From Runella sp. SP2 (GTDB lineage: Bacteria > Bacteroidota > Bacteroidia > Cytophagales > Spirosomataceae), in NCBI RefSeq assembly GCF_003711225.1, contig NZ_CP031030.1, positions 3,658,001 through 3,722,000 of the forward strand: a DNA stretch of 64,000 bases. The letters run 5' to 3'. Below, piece after piece: positions 45,801 through 52,900 of this stretch; the first letter of the stretch is position 1, and every line of letters starts with the position of its first letter. Under the pieces are notes generated by a model. That model made no database searches. It was not told the origin of the DNA and saw nothing but the letters and a program-made list of their open reading frames with translations. The translations under genes and the position numbers were made by a program.

Positions 45801-48800
45801 TGATACGGATTCGGAGCCAAACCACTAAATGTCGCCGACGTTTGATAACCATTCCCAACGCTGTATTCAATATCCTGACCCAGCGGTGCTGTCACTACAA
45901 TCGTCCCCGTTGGCGTTGTACAAGTGGGTTGCTGCGTCACAGAAGCTGTAACGGTAATATCGCACAGACCAGTTCCCTGAATGGCGAAGGTGTAGGGATT
46001 TGCATTGCTGGTATTGTTGGCAATGCTCACCGTAGCTGTTCTTAAACCCGAAGCCGCAGGATTGAAAGTGATCTGAAAAGTCGTACTGCCATTTGCCGCC
46101 ACGGGCGAAGTCGGCTGAGTGGTGACGGTAAACTCTGCGGCGTTTGTGCCGCTGATGGTTACTTTGTTGGGGTTTCCAGTCAAATTTAATGTCCCCAATG
46201 CCGTATTTACGATGGTGAAAGTGCGGACGACGGTGCCCGAGTTTACATTTTGTGAACCAAAATCGGTATGGTCATCGGCAGAAGGAGCAGTATCGCCGTT
46301 TACAATAGAAACATCATTGCCTTTGAGGTTGATTTCTGCAGGAAAACACACATTCGTATAGATATCTCCTGCGATGGTCCAACCTTTGTTGTTGACCAGA
46401 TTGGTTCGGGCGGCCTGCCCCGCACAGTATTGTAAGGGTGAAGCACTGCCCAAATTTTTGTTAGTATAGCCGGCGGCATCCCAACCGATAAGAATCGCAT
46501 CATAATTGGCCATTGAAATAGCGGAATTAAGAAATAGATCAGTCATTGAGGTGGCACTCGCAATGTTCCAATTACCTACATTTCGGTTAAATGATGTGGC
46601 ATTGTGAAACATTTCATCCATTGCGGTTACATTGCTCACATTCCAATTGGTGATGTTTCCGTTAAAAGCAGTTGCATTCTCGAACATTTTACTCATGTTG
46701 GTGACCCGACTCACGTTCCACGAATTCAGATCCTGATTGAAAACTGTGTTTAAACTAAACATACCCCTCATAGTGACCGTAGCGCCCGGGGTTGTGTTGA
46801 TTGTCCAGTTCAAGGGTTGATTGAAGGCTGTGGCCTGCCCAAACATAATCTCAAAATCAGTTACCTTACTGACATTCCAATTGGAAAGGGGCTGATTAAA
46901 GGCTGTATTGTTGGCAAACATCGCATACATATTTGTCACATTACTTACATTCCAACCGCCAATGGGTTGATTAAATGAGTTGGCCCCGCGAAACATATGA
47001 TCCATTGACGTAACGTTACCTACATTCCAATTGGTAATGTTTCCGTTAAAAGCAGTTGCATTCCAAAACATGAAACTCATATCGGTGACCCGGCTAACAT
47101 TCCACGAATTCAAATCCTGATTAAAGGCCCCAGCGTTTGCAAACATATACTGCATGGTGACATTAGCGCCCAGAGTCGTATTGAGGGTCCAGGTATTTAA
47201 AGGTTGATTGAAGACCGATGCATCCTCAAACATGCTTCTAAAATCAGTAACCTGACTAACATTCCAATTGGAAAGGGGCTGATTGAAAGAGGCTGTTTCC
47301 GAAAACACACCATACATATTCGTGACACTGCTCACATCCCAACCGTTCAGATTGGCATTGAGAGAAGTGGCATTCCGAAACATTTCTTGCAGGTTGGTCA
47401 CGTTACTTAAATCGGGGCTGTCATTGGCCAGCACGTTCAGATTGGAACAACCATGAAATGCTCTGTACATTGTTATCCAGCCGATATCCCCCCATTGATT
47501 CACGGACAGGATTTTGTCTTTGTCTCCTCCATCGCCAAATTGTATGGACGTAAGCCCTCCTCGAATAGCCACAGTATAGGTACCAGCCGTCCCAAAGTTG
47601 TGGGTGACGGGGCCGCTCACGCCCAATTGGTCGAAGGTGCCATCGTTGTTCCAATCTACGTCGTAGGTTCCGTTGGCAGGAATGGTGATGGAGGTGCTGT
47701 TGGAGGTGCCAGGGTTATTCGTTTTCCAAGTGGTTATAAAGGGTCTCGTGCCGCCAGGCGGGTTTTCCTGAAGCTCATACGCGCCCATATCCACCGTACC
47801 GTTGTTGAAGATGCGGGGATTACCGTCCAAATCAGTAGTTACACCATTGGGAATGAGGGCATTATTACCCACATTAATGGCTGGAGAGCTGGGTTGCAGA
47901 CGGAGGTTGCCCGTTGCTGCGTTGACAAAAATCGGATTGGTGTTGAAAAGGCTATTATCGGCTGTAACGCCTGTTGGAGCACTGCTGCCGTTGATGAGGC
48001 TGTAGGAAAGCGTCATGGTGGCTGCGCCTTCGAGCAGGATTTCATTGGTGTTTTGCCATAAGATACAATTGCGGAGCAGCATAGGGCTGGTCGGAGCAAC
48101 ACTTGTGGTGTGGTAAACAGCACTACCGCCATTAGTAGCAGCATTATTATAAAAGGTGCAATTGGTGAATGTTGAAGTGATCCGCCCGCTGGAAGCGCCA
48201 TTGGCATAATAAACGCTGCCTTTATCCCCGGCAGTGTTGTTCATAAAAATACAGTTGGTAAAGCTGTGGTTTACTCTGCCTGCATTGGATCCGTTGGCAT
48301 GAACTGCTGCTCCATTACTCGTAGTGCTGTTGTCCTTAAAAATACACTTGGAAAAAGTTGCTTCTCCATTTCCACTTTGTGCAGATTCGTTGTAAGCCCC
48401 ACTATTGCTGGTTATGGTAGCGGTGGAGGTATTGTTTGAGAAAGTACAATTGGTAACCGTAGTAATGGTTTTCCCTCCATTTGAATTAGAAAAGATTCCA
48501 GGGGCATAGAAACTTTCGCTGTTCCCAGAGATAGTAGAATTTTCAAGCAATAAAATAGCCTTTCCACTGGAGTTTTCGCTAAGGTTACCACTATTGAATA
48601 CAGCAGGTCCGACATTTCCCTGGATTTTGCAATTGCGGATGGTAGCATTACAACCAAATGGAAAACCTATTCCTTCATTGTGAATCCCTCCTCCTGAAAA
48701 GCCAGAAGCACGCTTCCCTGCAGTAATGGTGAACCCGTCCATCGTAACCCCTTGTGCCACATTCTGAATATGTAAAACAATATTAGAATTTGTGCCCTGT

Positions 48801-49705
48801 ACATGGGCAGCAGTGACTGCCGGGTTGGCGGTGTCATTATTGTCAATATCCCCACTAAGAATGGTCAGGTTCGAGGAAATATTTCGCTGAGAAAGCATAC
48901 TTTCTGTGCCTGCGAAGCCACCATAAATGTCCACCGGAAAGTTGATATAAAAAGTTTTGGTATTAGAAATACCCGGGCTGTCATTTCCAGTTTTATCCTT
49001 AGACGGTTTGTAAGTGCCTGCCGCAACCCAGATTTCTTGAATATTGCTACATCCTCGTGCATAATCAATGGCGCTTTGCAGGCTGGTATAGGCATCCGTC
49101 CACGAAGTCCCATCATTGGCACCACCGGCATCGTGTTTGACATAAAGGCGGGTTGCTGCTCCGCAGGAACTGGTAGCAGGCTGAGTAAATACACCTACTC
49201 TTGTGAAGTCTCCTCCAGCACTAATCGGTGTACCATTGACATAGGCTTGTCCACCTGCGTAAAAACTGGTAGTATTGTGCAAAGGTGTAAAAGAGTTCAT
49301 TGGGGCTGCTGTGGAAACCCGAAAGGTATATTGATTACCATTCGTGAACGCCTTGGAGCCACTGCCTCCAGCAATTTCGATAAGAAGGTAGCTTCCAATT
49401 TGGGTCAATACCATACCTGTCTGAGAATATTGTAGGGTTCCGCTAAAACCATCCCCTTGATAAATGTTCAAATTCCAAACAGGGTTACCATCACTAACAA
49501 TACCGGAAACTGAAACAATGAGTCCGGCAAATTCACCATTGCAGCCACCACTCATGGTAAAGCTTTGGGCAAAATCGGTTACTGCACCTCCGCCTGAGCT
49601 CGACGGCGAGCCTGTGTTCACACACATCGTTTGTCCGATGACTGTTGTCGTGCCACAAAAGGCAATCAATAAAAAGCACAACAAATGAGTAATGAGTTTT
49701 TTCAT
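37796..49705 (-). CDS. Giant T9SS-secreted adhesin with 25 SprB-like repeats (gene D)
   Basis: This is a 3969-residue protein. ATG 49705 (MKKLITHLLCFLLIAFCGTT) gives a clean signal peptide and is preferred to an upstream start at 49777. In order: an N-terminal beta-sandwich-like region (about 25-180); a parallel beta-helix/choice-of-anchor Q module (about 183-645, EIWVAAGTYKPSKDKTGN to DMGAYELQE); BspA/DUF285-type leucine-rich modules (about 655-1075, NWNVSNVTNMYAMF); a choice-of-anchor D domain (about 1121-1248); 25 tandem 79-residue SprB-like repeats (about 1254-3219); Ig-like regions; an unassigned region shared with gene E; and a T9SS type A sorting domain (about 3888-3969, LPNPVTNILRLKVQD, with GMYFLKV near the end). 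SprB-like repeats are typical of gliding and surface adhesins of the phylum, so cell-surface adhesion is likely. The ligand is unknown. Confidence 0.95.
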   Translation of the reverse strand: MKKLITHLLCFLLIAFCGTTTVIGQTMCVNTGSPSSSGGGAVTDFAQSFTMSGGCNGEFAGLIVSVSGIVSDGNPVWNLNIYQGDGFSGTLQYSQTGMVLTQIGSYLLIEIAGGSGSKAFTNGNQYTFRVSTAAPMNSFTPLHNTTSFYAGGQAYVNGTPISAGGDFTRVGVFTQPATSSCGAATRLYVKHDAGGANDGTSWTDAYTSLQSAIDYARGCSNIQEIWVAAGTYKPSKDKTGNDSPGISNTKTFYINFPVDIYGGFAGTESMLSQRNISSNLTILSGDIDNNDTANPAVTAAHVQGTNSNIVLHIQNVAQGVTMDGFTITAGKRASGFSGGGIHNEGIGFPFGCNATIRNCKIQGNVGPAVFNSGNLSENSSGKAILLLENSTISGNSESFYAPGIFSNSNGGKTITTVTNCTFSNNTSTATITSNSGAYNESAQSGNGEATFSKCIFKDNSTTSNGAAVHANGSNAGRVNHSFTNCIFMNNTAGDKGSVYYANGASSGRITSTFTNCTFYNNAATNGGSAVYHTTSVAPTSPMLLRNCILWQNTNEILLEGAATMTLSYSLINGSSAPTGVTADNSLFNTNPIFVNAATGNLRLQPSSPAINVGNNALIPNGVTTDLDGNPRIFNNGTVDMGAYELQENPPGGTRPFITTWKTNNPGTSNSTSITIPANGTYDVDWNNDGTFDQLGVSGPVTHNFGTAGTYTVAIRGGLTSIQFGDGGDKDKILSVNQWGDIGWITMYRAFHGCSNLNVLANDSPDLSNVTNLQEMFRNATSLNANLNGWDVSSVTNMYGVFSETASFNQPLSNWNVSQVTDFRSMFEDASVFNQPLNTWTLNTTLGANVTMQYMFANAGAFNQDLNSWNVSRVTDMSFMFWNATAFNGNITNWNVGNVTSMDHMFRGANSFNQPIGGWNVSNVTNMYAMFANNTAFNQPLSNWNVSKVTDFEIMFGQATAFNQPLNWTINTTPGATVTMRGMFSLNTVFNQDLNSWNVSRVTNMSKMFENATAFNGNITNWNVSNVTAMDEMFHNATSFNRNVGNWNIASATSMTDLFLNSAISMANYDAILIGWDAAGYTNKNLGSASPLQYCAGQAARTNLVNNKGWTIAGDIYTNVCFPAEINLKGNDVSIVNGDTAPSADDHTDFGSQNVNSGTVVRTFTIVNTALGTLNLTGNPNKVTISGTNAAEFTVTTQPTSPVAANGSTTFQITFNPAASGLRTATVSIANNTSNANPYTFAIQGTGLCDITVTASVTQQPTCTTPTGTIVVTAPLGQDIEYSVGNGYQTSATFSGLAPNPYQVTAKNTVTGCVSSPLSLTVNAVPNAPAIPTASVTQQPTCTTPTGTIVVTAPLGQDIEYSVGNGYQTSATFSGLAPNPYQVTAKNTLTGCVSSPLSLTVNAVPNAPALPTASVTQQPTCTTPTGTIVVTAPTGQDIEYSVGNGYQTSATFSSLAPNPYQVTAKNTLTGCVSSPLSLTVNAVPNAPAIPTASVTQQPTCTTPTGTIVVTAPLGQDIEYSVGNGYQTSATFSGLAPNPYQVTAKNTLTGCVSSPLSLTVNAVPNAPALPTASVTQQPTCTTPTGTIVVTAPLGQDIEYSVGNGYQTSATFSGLAPNPYQVTAKNTLTGCVSSPLSLTVNAVPNAPALPIASVTQQPTCTTPTGTIVVTAPLGQDIEYSVGNGYQTSATFSGLAPNPYQVTAKNTVTGCVSSPLSLTVNAVPTPPAIPTASVTQQPTCTTPTGTIVVTAPTGQDIEYSVGNGYQTSATFSGLAPNPYQVTAKNTLTGCVSSPLSLTVNAVPNAPALPTASVTQQPTCTTPTGMIVVTAPLGQDIEYSVGNGYQTSATFSGLLPNPYQVTAKNTVTGCVSSPLSLTVNAVPNAPALPTASVTQQPTCTTPTGTIVVTAPLGQDIEYSVGNGYQTSATFSGLAPNPYQVTAKNTLTGCVSSPLSLTVNAVPNAPALPIASVTQQPTCTTPTGTIVVTAPLGQDIEYSVGNGYQTSATFSGLAPNPYQVTAKNTLTGCVSSPLSLTVNAVPNAPALPTASVTQQPTCTTPTGTIVVTAPLGQDIEYSVGNGYQTSATFSGLAPNPYQVTAKNTLTGCVSSPLSLTVNAVPNAPAIPTASVTQQPTCTTPTGTIVVTAPTGQDIEYSVGNGYQTSATFSGLAPNPYQVTAKNTLTGCVSSPLSLTVNAVPNAPALPTASVTQQPTCTTPTGTIVVTAPLGQDIEYSVGNGYQTSATFSGLAPNPYQVTAKNTLTGCVSSPLSLTVNAVPNAPALPTASVTQQPTCTTPTGTIVVTAPLGQDIEYSVGNGYQTSATFSGLAPNPYQVTAKNTLTGCVSSPLSLTVNAVPNAPALPIASVTQQPTCTTPTGTIVVTAPLGQDIEYSVGNGYQTSATFSGLAPNPYQVTAKNTLTGCVSSPLSLTVNAVPNAPALPTASVTQQPTCTTPTGTIVVTAPLGQDIEYSVGNGYQTSATFSGLAPNPYQVTAKNTLTGCVSSPLSLTVNAVPNAPAIPTASVTQQPTCTTPTGTIVVTAPTGQDIEYSVGNGYQTSATFSGLAPNPYQVTAKNTLTGCVSSPLSLTVNAVPNAPALPTASVTQQPTCTTPTGTIVVTAPLGQDIEYSVGNGYQTSATFSGLAPNPYQVTAKNTLTGCVSSPLSLTVNAVPNAPALPTASVTQQPTCTTPTGTIVVTAPTGQDIEYSVGNGYQTSATFSGLAPNPYQVTAKNTLTGCVSSPLSLTVNAVPNAPALPTASVTQQPTCTTPTGTIVVTAPLGQDIEYSVGNGYQTSATFSGLAPNPYQVTAKNTVTGCVSSPLSLTVNAVPNAPALPTASVTQQPTCTTPTGTIVVTAPLGQDIEYSVGNGYQTSATFSGLAPNPYQVTAKNTLTGCVSSPLSLTVNAVPNAPALPTASVTQQPTCTTPTGTIVVTAPTGQDIEYSVGNGYQTSATFSGLAPNPYQVTAKNTLTGCVSSPLSLTVNAVPNAPALPTASVTQQPTCTTPTGTIVVTAPTGQDIEYSVGNGYQTSATFSGLAPNPYQVTAKNTLTGCVSSPLSLTVNAVPNAPALPTASVTQQPTCTTPTGTIVVTAPLGQDIEYSVGNGYQTSATFSGLAPNPYQVTAKNTLTGCVSSPLSLTVNAVPNAPAIPTASVTQQPTCTTPTGTIVVTAPLGQDIEYSVGNGYQTSATFSGLAPNPYQVTAKNTVTGCVSSPLSLTVNTVVSSLLTATLSGTVVLCKGSSAPLLTFTGSSGVAPYTFSYQINGGNLQEVTTTSGSSSATVNQSTSTEGIYTYTLVSVRDANCSQTQSGSAVVTVQGKPTIVLNTLQQSLNEGNTQVFCDTDANPVNGLQFTVSGLCVVGNPVWRVQVGSGSWSEWSATAPVTQSSNNQPHRYQAACDVSCPVTYTNPIELTINYRASVPQNVSMLVDGVTVAAGETKEVCSLTNSPISFTANCGAGELLLYSVDGGEYSAGVPLGLLDNQFHNYRVRCRKSDGTSSCVESESGVMRLKLVNIPTAPTVSLSPTSSCNPSSIFSGQSSCGSLRTVWYNATTNVSLSSLPSTVPSETTSYYARCQTENGCVSEKSNVVTFTVIPIHVAPIVTVSQEIVCTGTTVTVSANCPVGSQTFWNTGVTTPSFEVAFSNVTKQSYWAKCVFEGGCQSAESNRKEVSWKAFVVSLINIGESKSATKINDRAAWSSQFITADGGPELDQSTQQSPTLYYVENANKMAPRYWTIHADACALGTNGSLTFDMLATPEMGVIRSFNTHENNAPYFMYANREGWTELYGPNHPAYGFYEDNGSGGNVYDAGLPKGLYKLSIRYWDMKGWGSIYPSTRKPQGNVLAYQEYWFRIQSKDGVGVGAAREMANGQEAKGKGQGSDNGKQLTDNGVFATVLPNPVTNILRLKVQDSKGQMVQTTLTDAAGREVLSRQFTPETNTHQEEFGVSELPTGMYFLKVTTPDKQATLKVVKVD
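40050..45946 (-). repeat. Array of 25 tandem 237-bp SprB-like repeats in gene D
   Basis: Units of exactly 79 codons begin ASVTQQPTCTTPTG and contain GQDIEYSVGNGYQTSATFSG and NPYQVTAKNTLTGC. Landmarks recur every 237 bp from 40141 to 45829. Each unit has two cysteines, which could form one disulfide. Units differ at a few positions (APLGQ/APTGQ, NTLTG/NTVTG, PALPT/PALPI/PAIPT). The last unit lacks its linker. The pattern resembles the SprB repeat family. Confidence 0.97.
41732..44031 (-). repeat. 1,185-bp higher-order duplication (five units) inside the 237-bp array
   Basis: The tract 41732-42846 appears identical to 42917-44031, offset by 1185 bp (5 x 237), and differences begin immediately outside it. 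The neighbouring units are far less alike, so five units were copied as a block. Confidence 0.85.
46510..47340 (-). repeat. BspA/DUF285 leucine-rich modules with two-fold super-repeat
   Basis: About ten modules of some 24 residues share a WNVSxVTxMxxMF pattern followed by FNQ or FNG. Modules of the types VTDF, TINTTxGA, NSWNVSRVT, ITNWNV and the FNQP or NRN-ending module occur twice in the same order, indicating duplication of a block of about 120 residues. Confidence 0.8.
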
Positions 49706-49983
49706 CGTAAAAATTGAGTTTGAGTAAGCGTTTTCGGGACAGAAGAAAGAAAAGGAGAAGAACACCCACTTCGTCAAACCGATGTTTTAAGCCTCCTCCT
49801 TTTGGCTTGCTTTCTACTATAAAAAACAAGGCAAATGTGCCTGATTCGGACATTCAGGTGTTAGCTCAAAAAGAACATTTATTAGTCCATTTCGGACTTT
49901 TTGCGTTTTTCTAACCCAAAAAGCATAAAAAAAGCCCCTTTTGGGGACTACGAAGAGAATTCCTTTGGGTTGTTGGCCAATGG
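49706..49983. other. Intergenic region between hybrid regulator and gene D
   Basis: This 278-bp region holds the terminator of the hybrid regulator and should hold the gene D promoter. I see no clear TAnnTTTG element and no other gene. Confidence 0.5.
49926..49946 (-). terminator. Probable terminator of the hybrid two-component regulator
   Basis: A CCCC/GGGG stem with a 4-nt loop (49935-49946) is followed on the minus strand by seven T residues (49926-49933). The stem is short but GC-pure. It lies 38 bp after the stop. Confidence 0.55.
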
Positions 49984-52900
49984 CTAATCGGGATAATCAG
50001 AAGGCAGCACTCCGTACTTTTCTTGAAACACCCGGGCAAAATAGGAGAGGTTTTCAAAGCCGACACCAAAGGCAATATCGGAGACTGTCCCTGCTTTCTG
50101 AGTGAGCAGGTCGGCCGCTCGCTGCAATCGATAATGGCGCACAAATTCGATGGCGGTTTGGTTGGTGAGGGCTTTTAGCTTACGTCGCAATTGCACTGGG
50201 GCCATGTTCATTTCTTCGGCAAACTGAACTACGTCAAATTCGCTTTTCGAAATGTGTTTGTCGATGACCATTTTGGCTTTTTGGATAAAGACCTTATCCA
50301 TGGAATTAACCTTCACTTCCGTCGGTTTCAACTCAATCACTTCTTGGCGAAACAGTTCCCTGAGTTTTTCTCGAATCTTAATCAAATTTCGAACTCTGGC
50401 TTTGATTTCGGACGCATTGAAGGGTTTAACCAGGTACTCGTCAGCCCCCAAGTCGAAGCCTTCAAGACGATCTTCCAACGTAGCTTTGGCCGTCAGCATG
50501 ACCACAGGAATGTGGCTGGTTTTCTCGTTGGATTTTAGCTGTTTGCAAAACTCAAATCCATCCATGCGGGGCATCATCAAATCGCTGATGACGATATCAG
50601 GTACAAATTCAGTGGCTTTTTCGAGTCCTTCCTGCCCATCGCAGGCTTCAATAACTTGGTAAGCCTCTTCAAAGACCGTCCGAATGTAAGCCCTTAAATC
50701 ATCGTTGTCTTCTACAATGAGTAAAAGAGGCTCATCATTTCCTAAGGAGGATTCTTGGCTGTTTTCTATTGCTCTTTTTTCAATCGTTTCTGTTTTAGTG
50801 CCAAATCTGTTCAACACTTCTTCAGTAGATAAATCTGATGAATCGGCAAGAGGGACAAGAGGTATTGTTACCTTAAAAGTGGTGCCTACGCCCTGTTGGC
50901 TTTCCACCTGAATAGTCCCTTTCAAGAGATTGACTAGTTCTTTGACCAGCGCCAAACCAATGCCCGTTCCTTCGTAATTACGTTTTGTAGAACTGTCAAT
51001 TTGGTAAAAGCGGTCGAATATTTTATTCAATTTCTCAGGATCAATGCCAATGCCGCTGTCCGAAATGGTAATTACAGCCCCCGTCCCCCCGCCCCCGATG
51101 GGAGAGCTGTATTCTACAGACATCTCAATACGCCCCCCATTTTCGCTAAATTTAAACGCATTGGAGAGCAAATTAATAATGATTTTCTCCATTTTATCGG
51201 CGTCAAAATTGGCGAGGACTTTTGGCTGATTTTGATGAATCAAGAACGTGATACTTCGGTTTTCTGCCAGCGATTGAAAGGAGCTCCCCAACAACTGGAT
51301 AAACCTCGCAATGTCGCCCGGTTGAAGATTAACCTGCATTTGACGGGCATCGAGTTTTCCTAAATCCAGCAGTTGATTGATTAATTCCAACAAACGCTGT
51401 GCATTGCGTTGCATCATCGGAAAGCGAGTATCTCGGGCGTAATCCTTTACTATTTGTTCCATAGGCCCCAAAATCAAGGTGAGGGGCGTCCGAAATTCGT
51501 GCGAAATATTGGTAAAAAACTGCGTTTTCAATTGGTCGAGTTCAGCCAGACGTTCGGTTTCTTTGTCTTTAAAACGTATTTCTTCCTGTAATCGAAAGCG
51601 GTTCAACTGATTTTGATACACCCGATAAATGACGTAGGAAATAACACTCAGGTACAACAAGTAAGCCCACCAAGTACGGTAAAAAGGCGGGTTAACCCGA
51701 ATCTCCAACGCAATGGGCTGGCTCCAGACTTCTCCGTTGGTACTTCCCTGCACCCGAAAAGTATAGCTCCCGCTTGGCAACTGCGTAAAATTGGCAAATC
51801 GGGTAGTACCCGTTTCTACCCAATTGCCATCAATTCCTTCCAGTTGATAGCGAAATCGATTTTTAACGGGATTGCTAAAGTCCATGATGCCAAATTCAAG
51901 ACTAACCTGATTTTCGTCATGAGCCAGTTGGAGCGAAGGCAAAAATTCAATGGCTTTCTCCAAAATATTGTTGTCATCGCCTGGAACTACGGCTTTATTG
52001 TTTACTTTTAATCCGATGATTTTAATAATTGGCGGTTTTTGTATGCTTCCCATGGCCGATGGGCGAAAGCTCGTAACACCGTTTACCCCTCCAAACAATA
52101 ACTCGCCCGAAGGCGCTTTGAAATACGAATTGGTGTTAAACTCATCATCCTGCAACCCGTCTGATTTATTGAAATTAGTACAAATCAATGATTTTGGGTT
52201 TAGCCGTGCAATACCTCGATTGGTACTGACCCACAGGCTTTTATCTTCTCCTTCCAAGATACCATAGACGACTTTATTGGGTAACCCTTGGGCTTCGGTA
52301 AAATGTTCAAATATCCCAAGTTGCTTATTCAAACGCTCCAAACCACCTCCTTTGGTGCTTACCCACAGGTACTTGTCAGGAAGAAATGGGTCATCTATCA
52401 TTCCCGAAACAAAATCTTCACTCAAACTACGGCGGTCGGTTTTGCTGTTTTTATAGAGTGAAAAGACAGGAGAGGTTTGTGGATGTTCGGCCTTAATAAG
52501 TCCTTTTTGCGTACCAATCCACAGCGTATGCTGCTTGTCCTGATACAAAGCAAATGTTTCAACAGCGGCACCACTTTTGGGCAACAGTGAATGATAGCTG
52601 AAAACTTGAAACTGCTCAGTTGTGGGGTTAAATTTTATCAAGTTCCCTTCCGTATGGCCAATCCATATATTTTCTGCACTGTCTTGCAAGAGCTTAAAAC
52701 TTCCGCTTTTCAATTCGTTGAGCGGAGGGAGAGGATACTCCTTGATTAACTGCCAATCAACCGAATATTTCTTCAAACTTCGGTTGACTTTAGTCCCTAC
52801 CCGACCTAGCAACCAGAAATCGTTGTGTTTGTCCTGAAGCAGAACATCATGACCCTGCGTAAATACGTAGGTCACATTGGAAATAGGCTTTAGCCTATTT

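Noticed and set aside
40050-45946. CRISPR-like regular periodicity
   Set aside because: The 237-bp units are coding, in frame and lack short repeats with unique spacers. They encode a protein repeat.
47453-48061. 202-codon plus-strand open frame inside gene D, and many shorter antisense frames in the repeat arrays
   Set aside because: They mirror the repeat periodicity of the real gene on the other strand and show no protein family signature.
49705-49777. Longer N-terminus of gene D starting at 49777
   Set aside because: The extra 24 residues precede a complete signal peptide that starts at ATG 49705.
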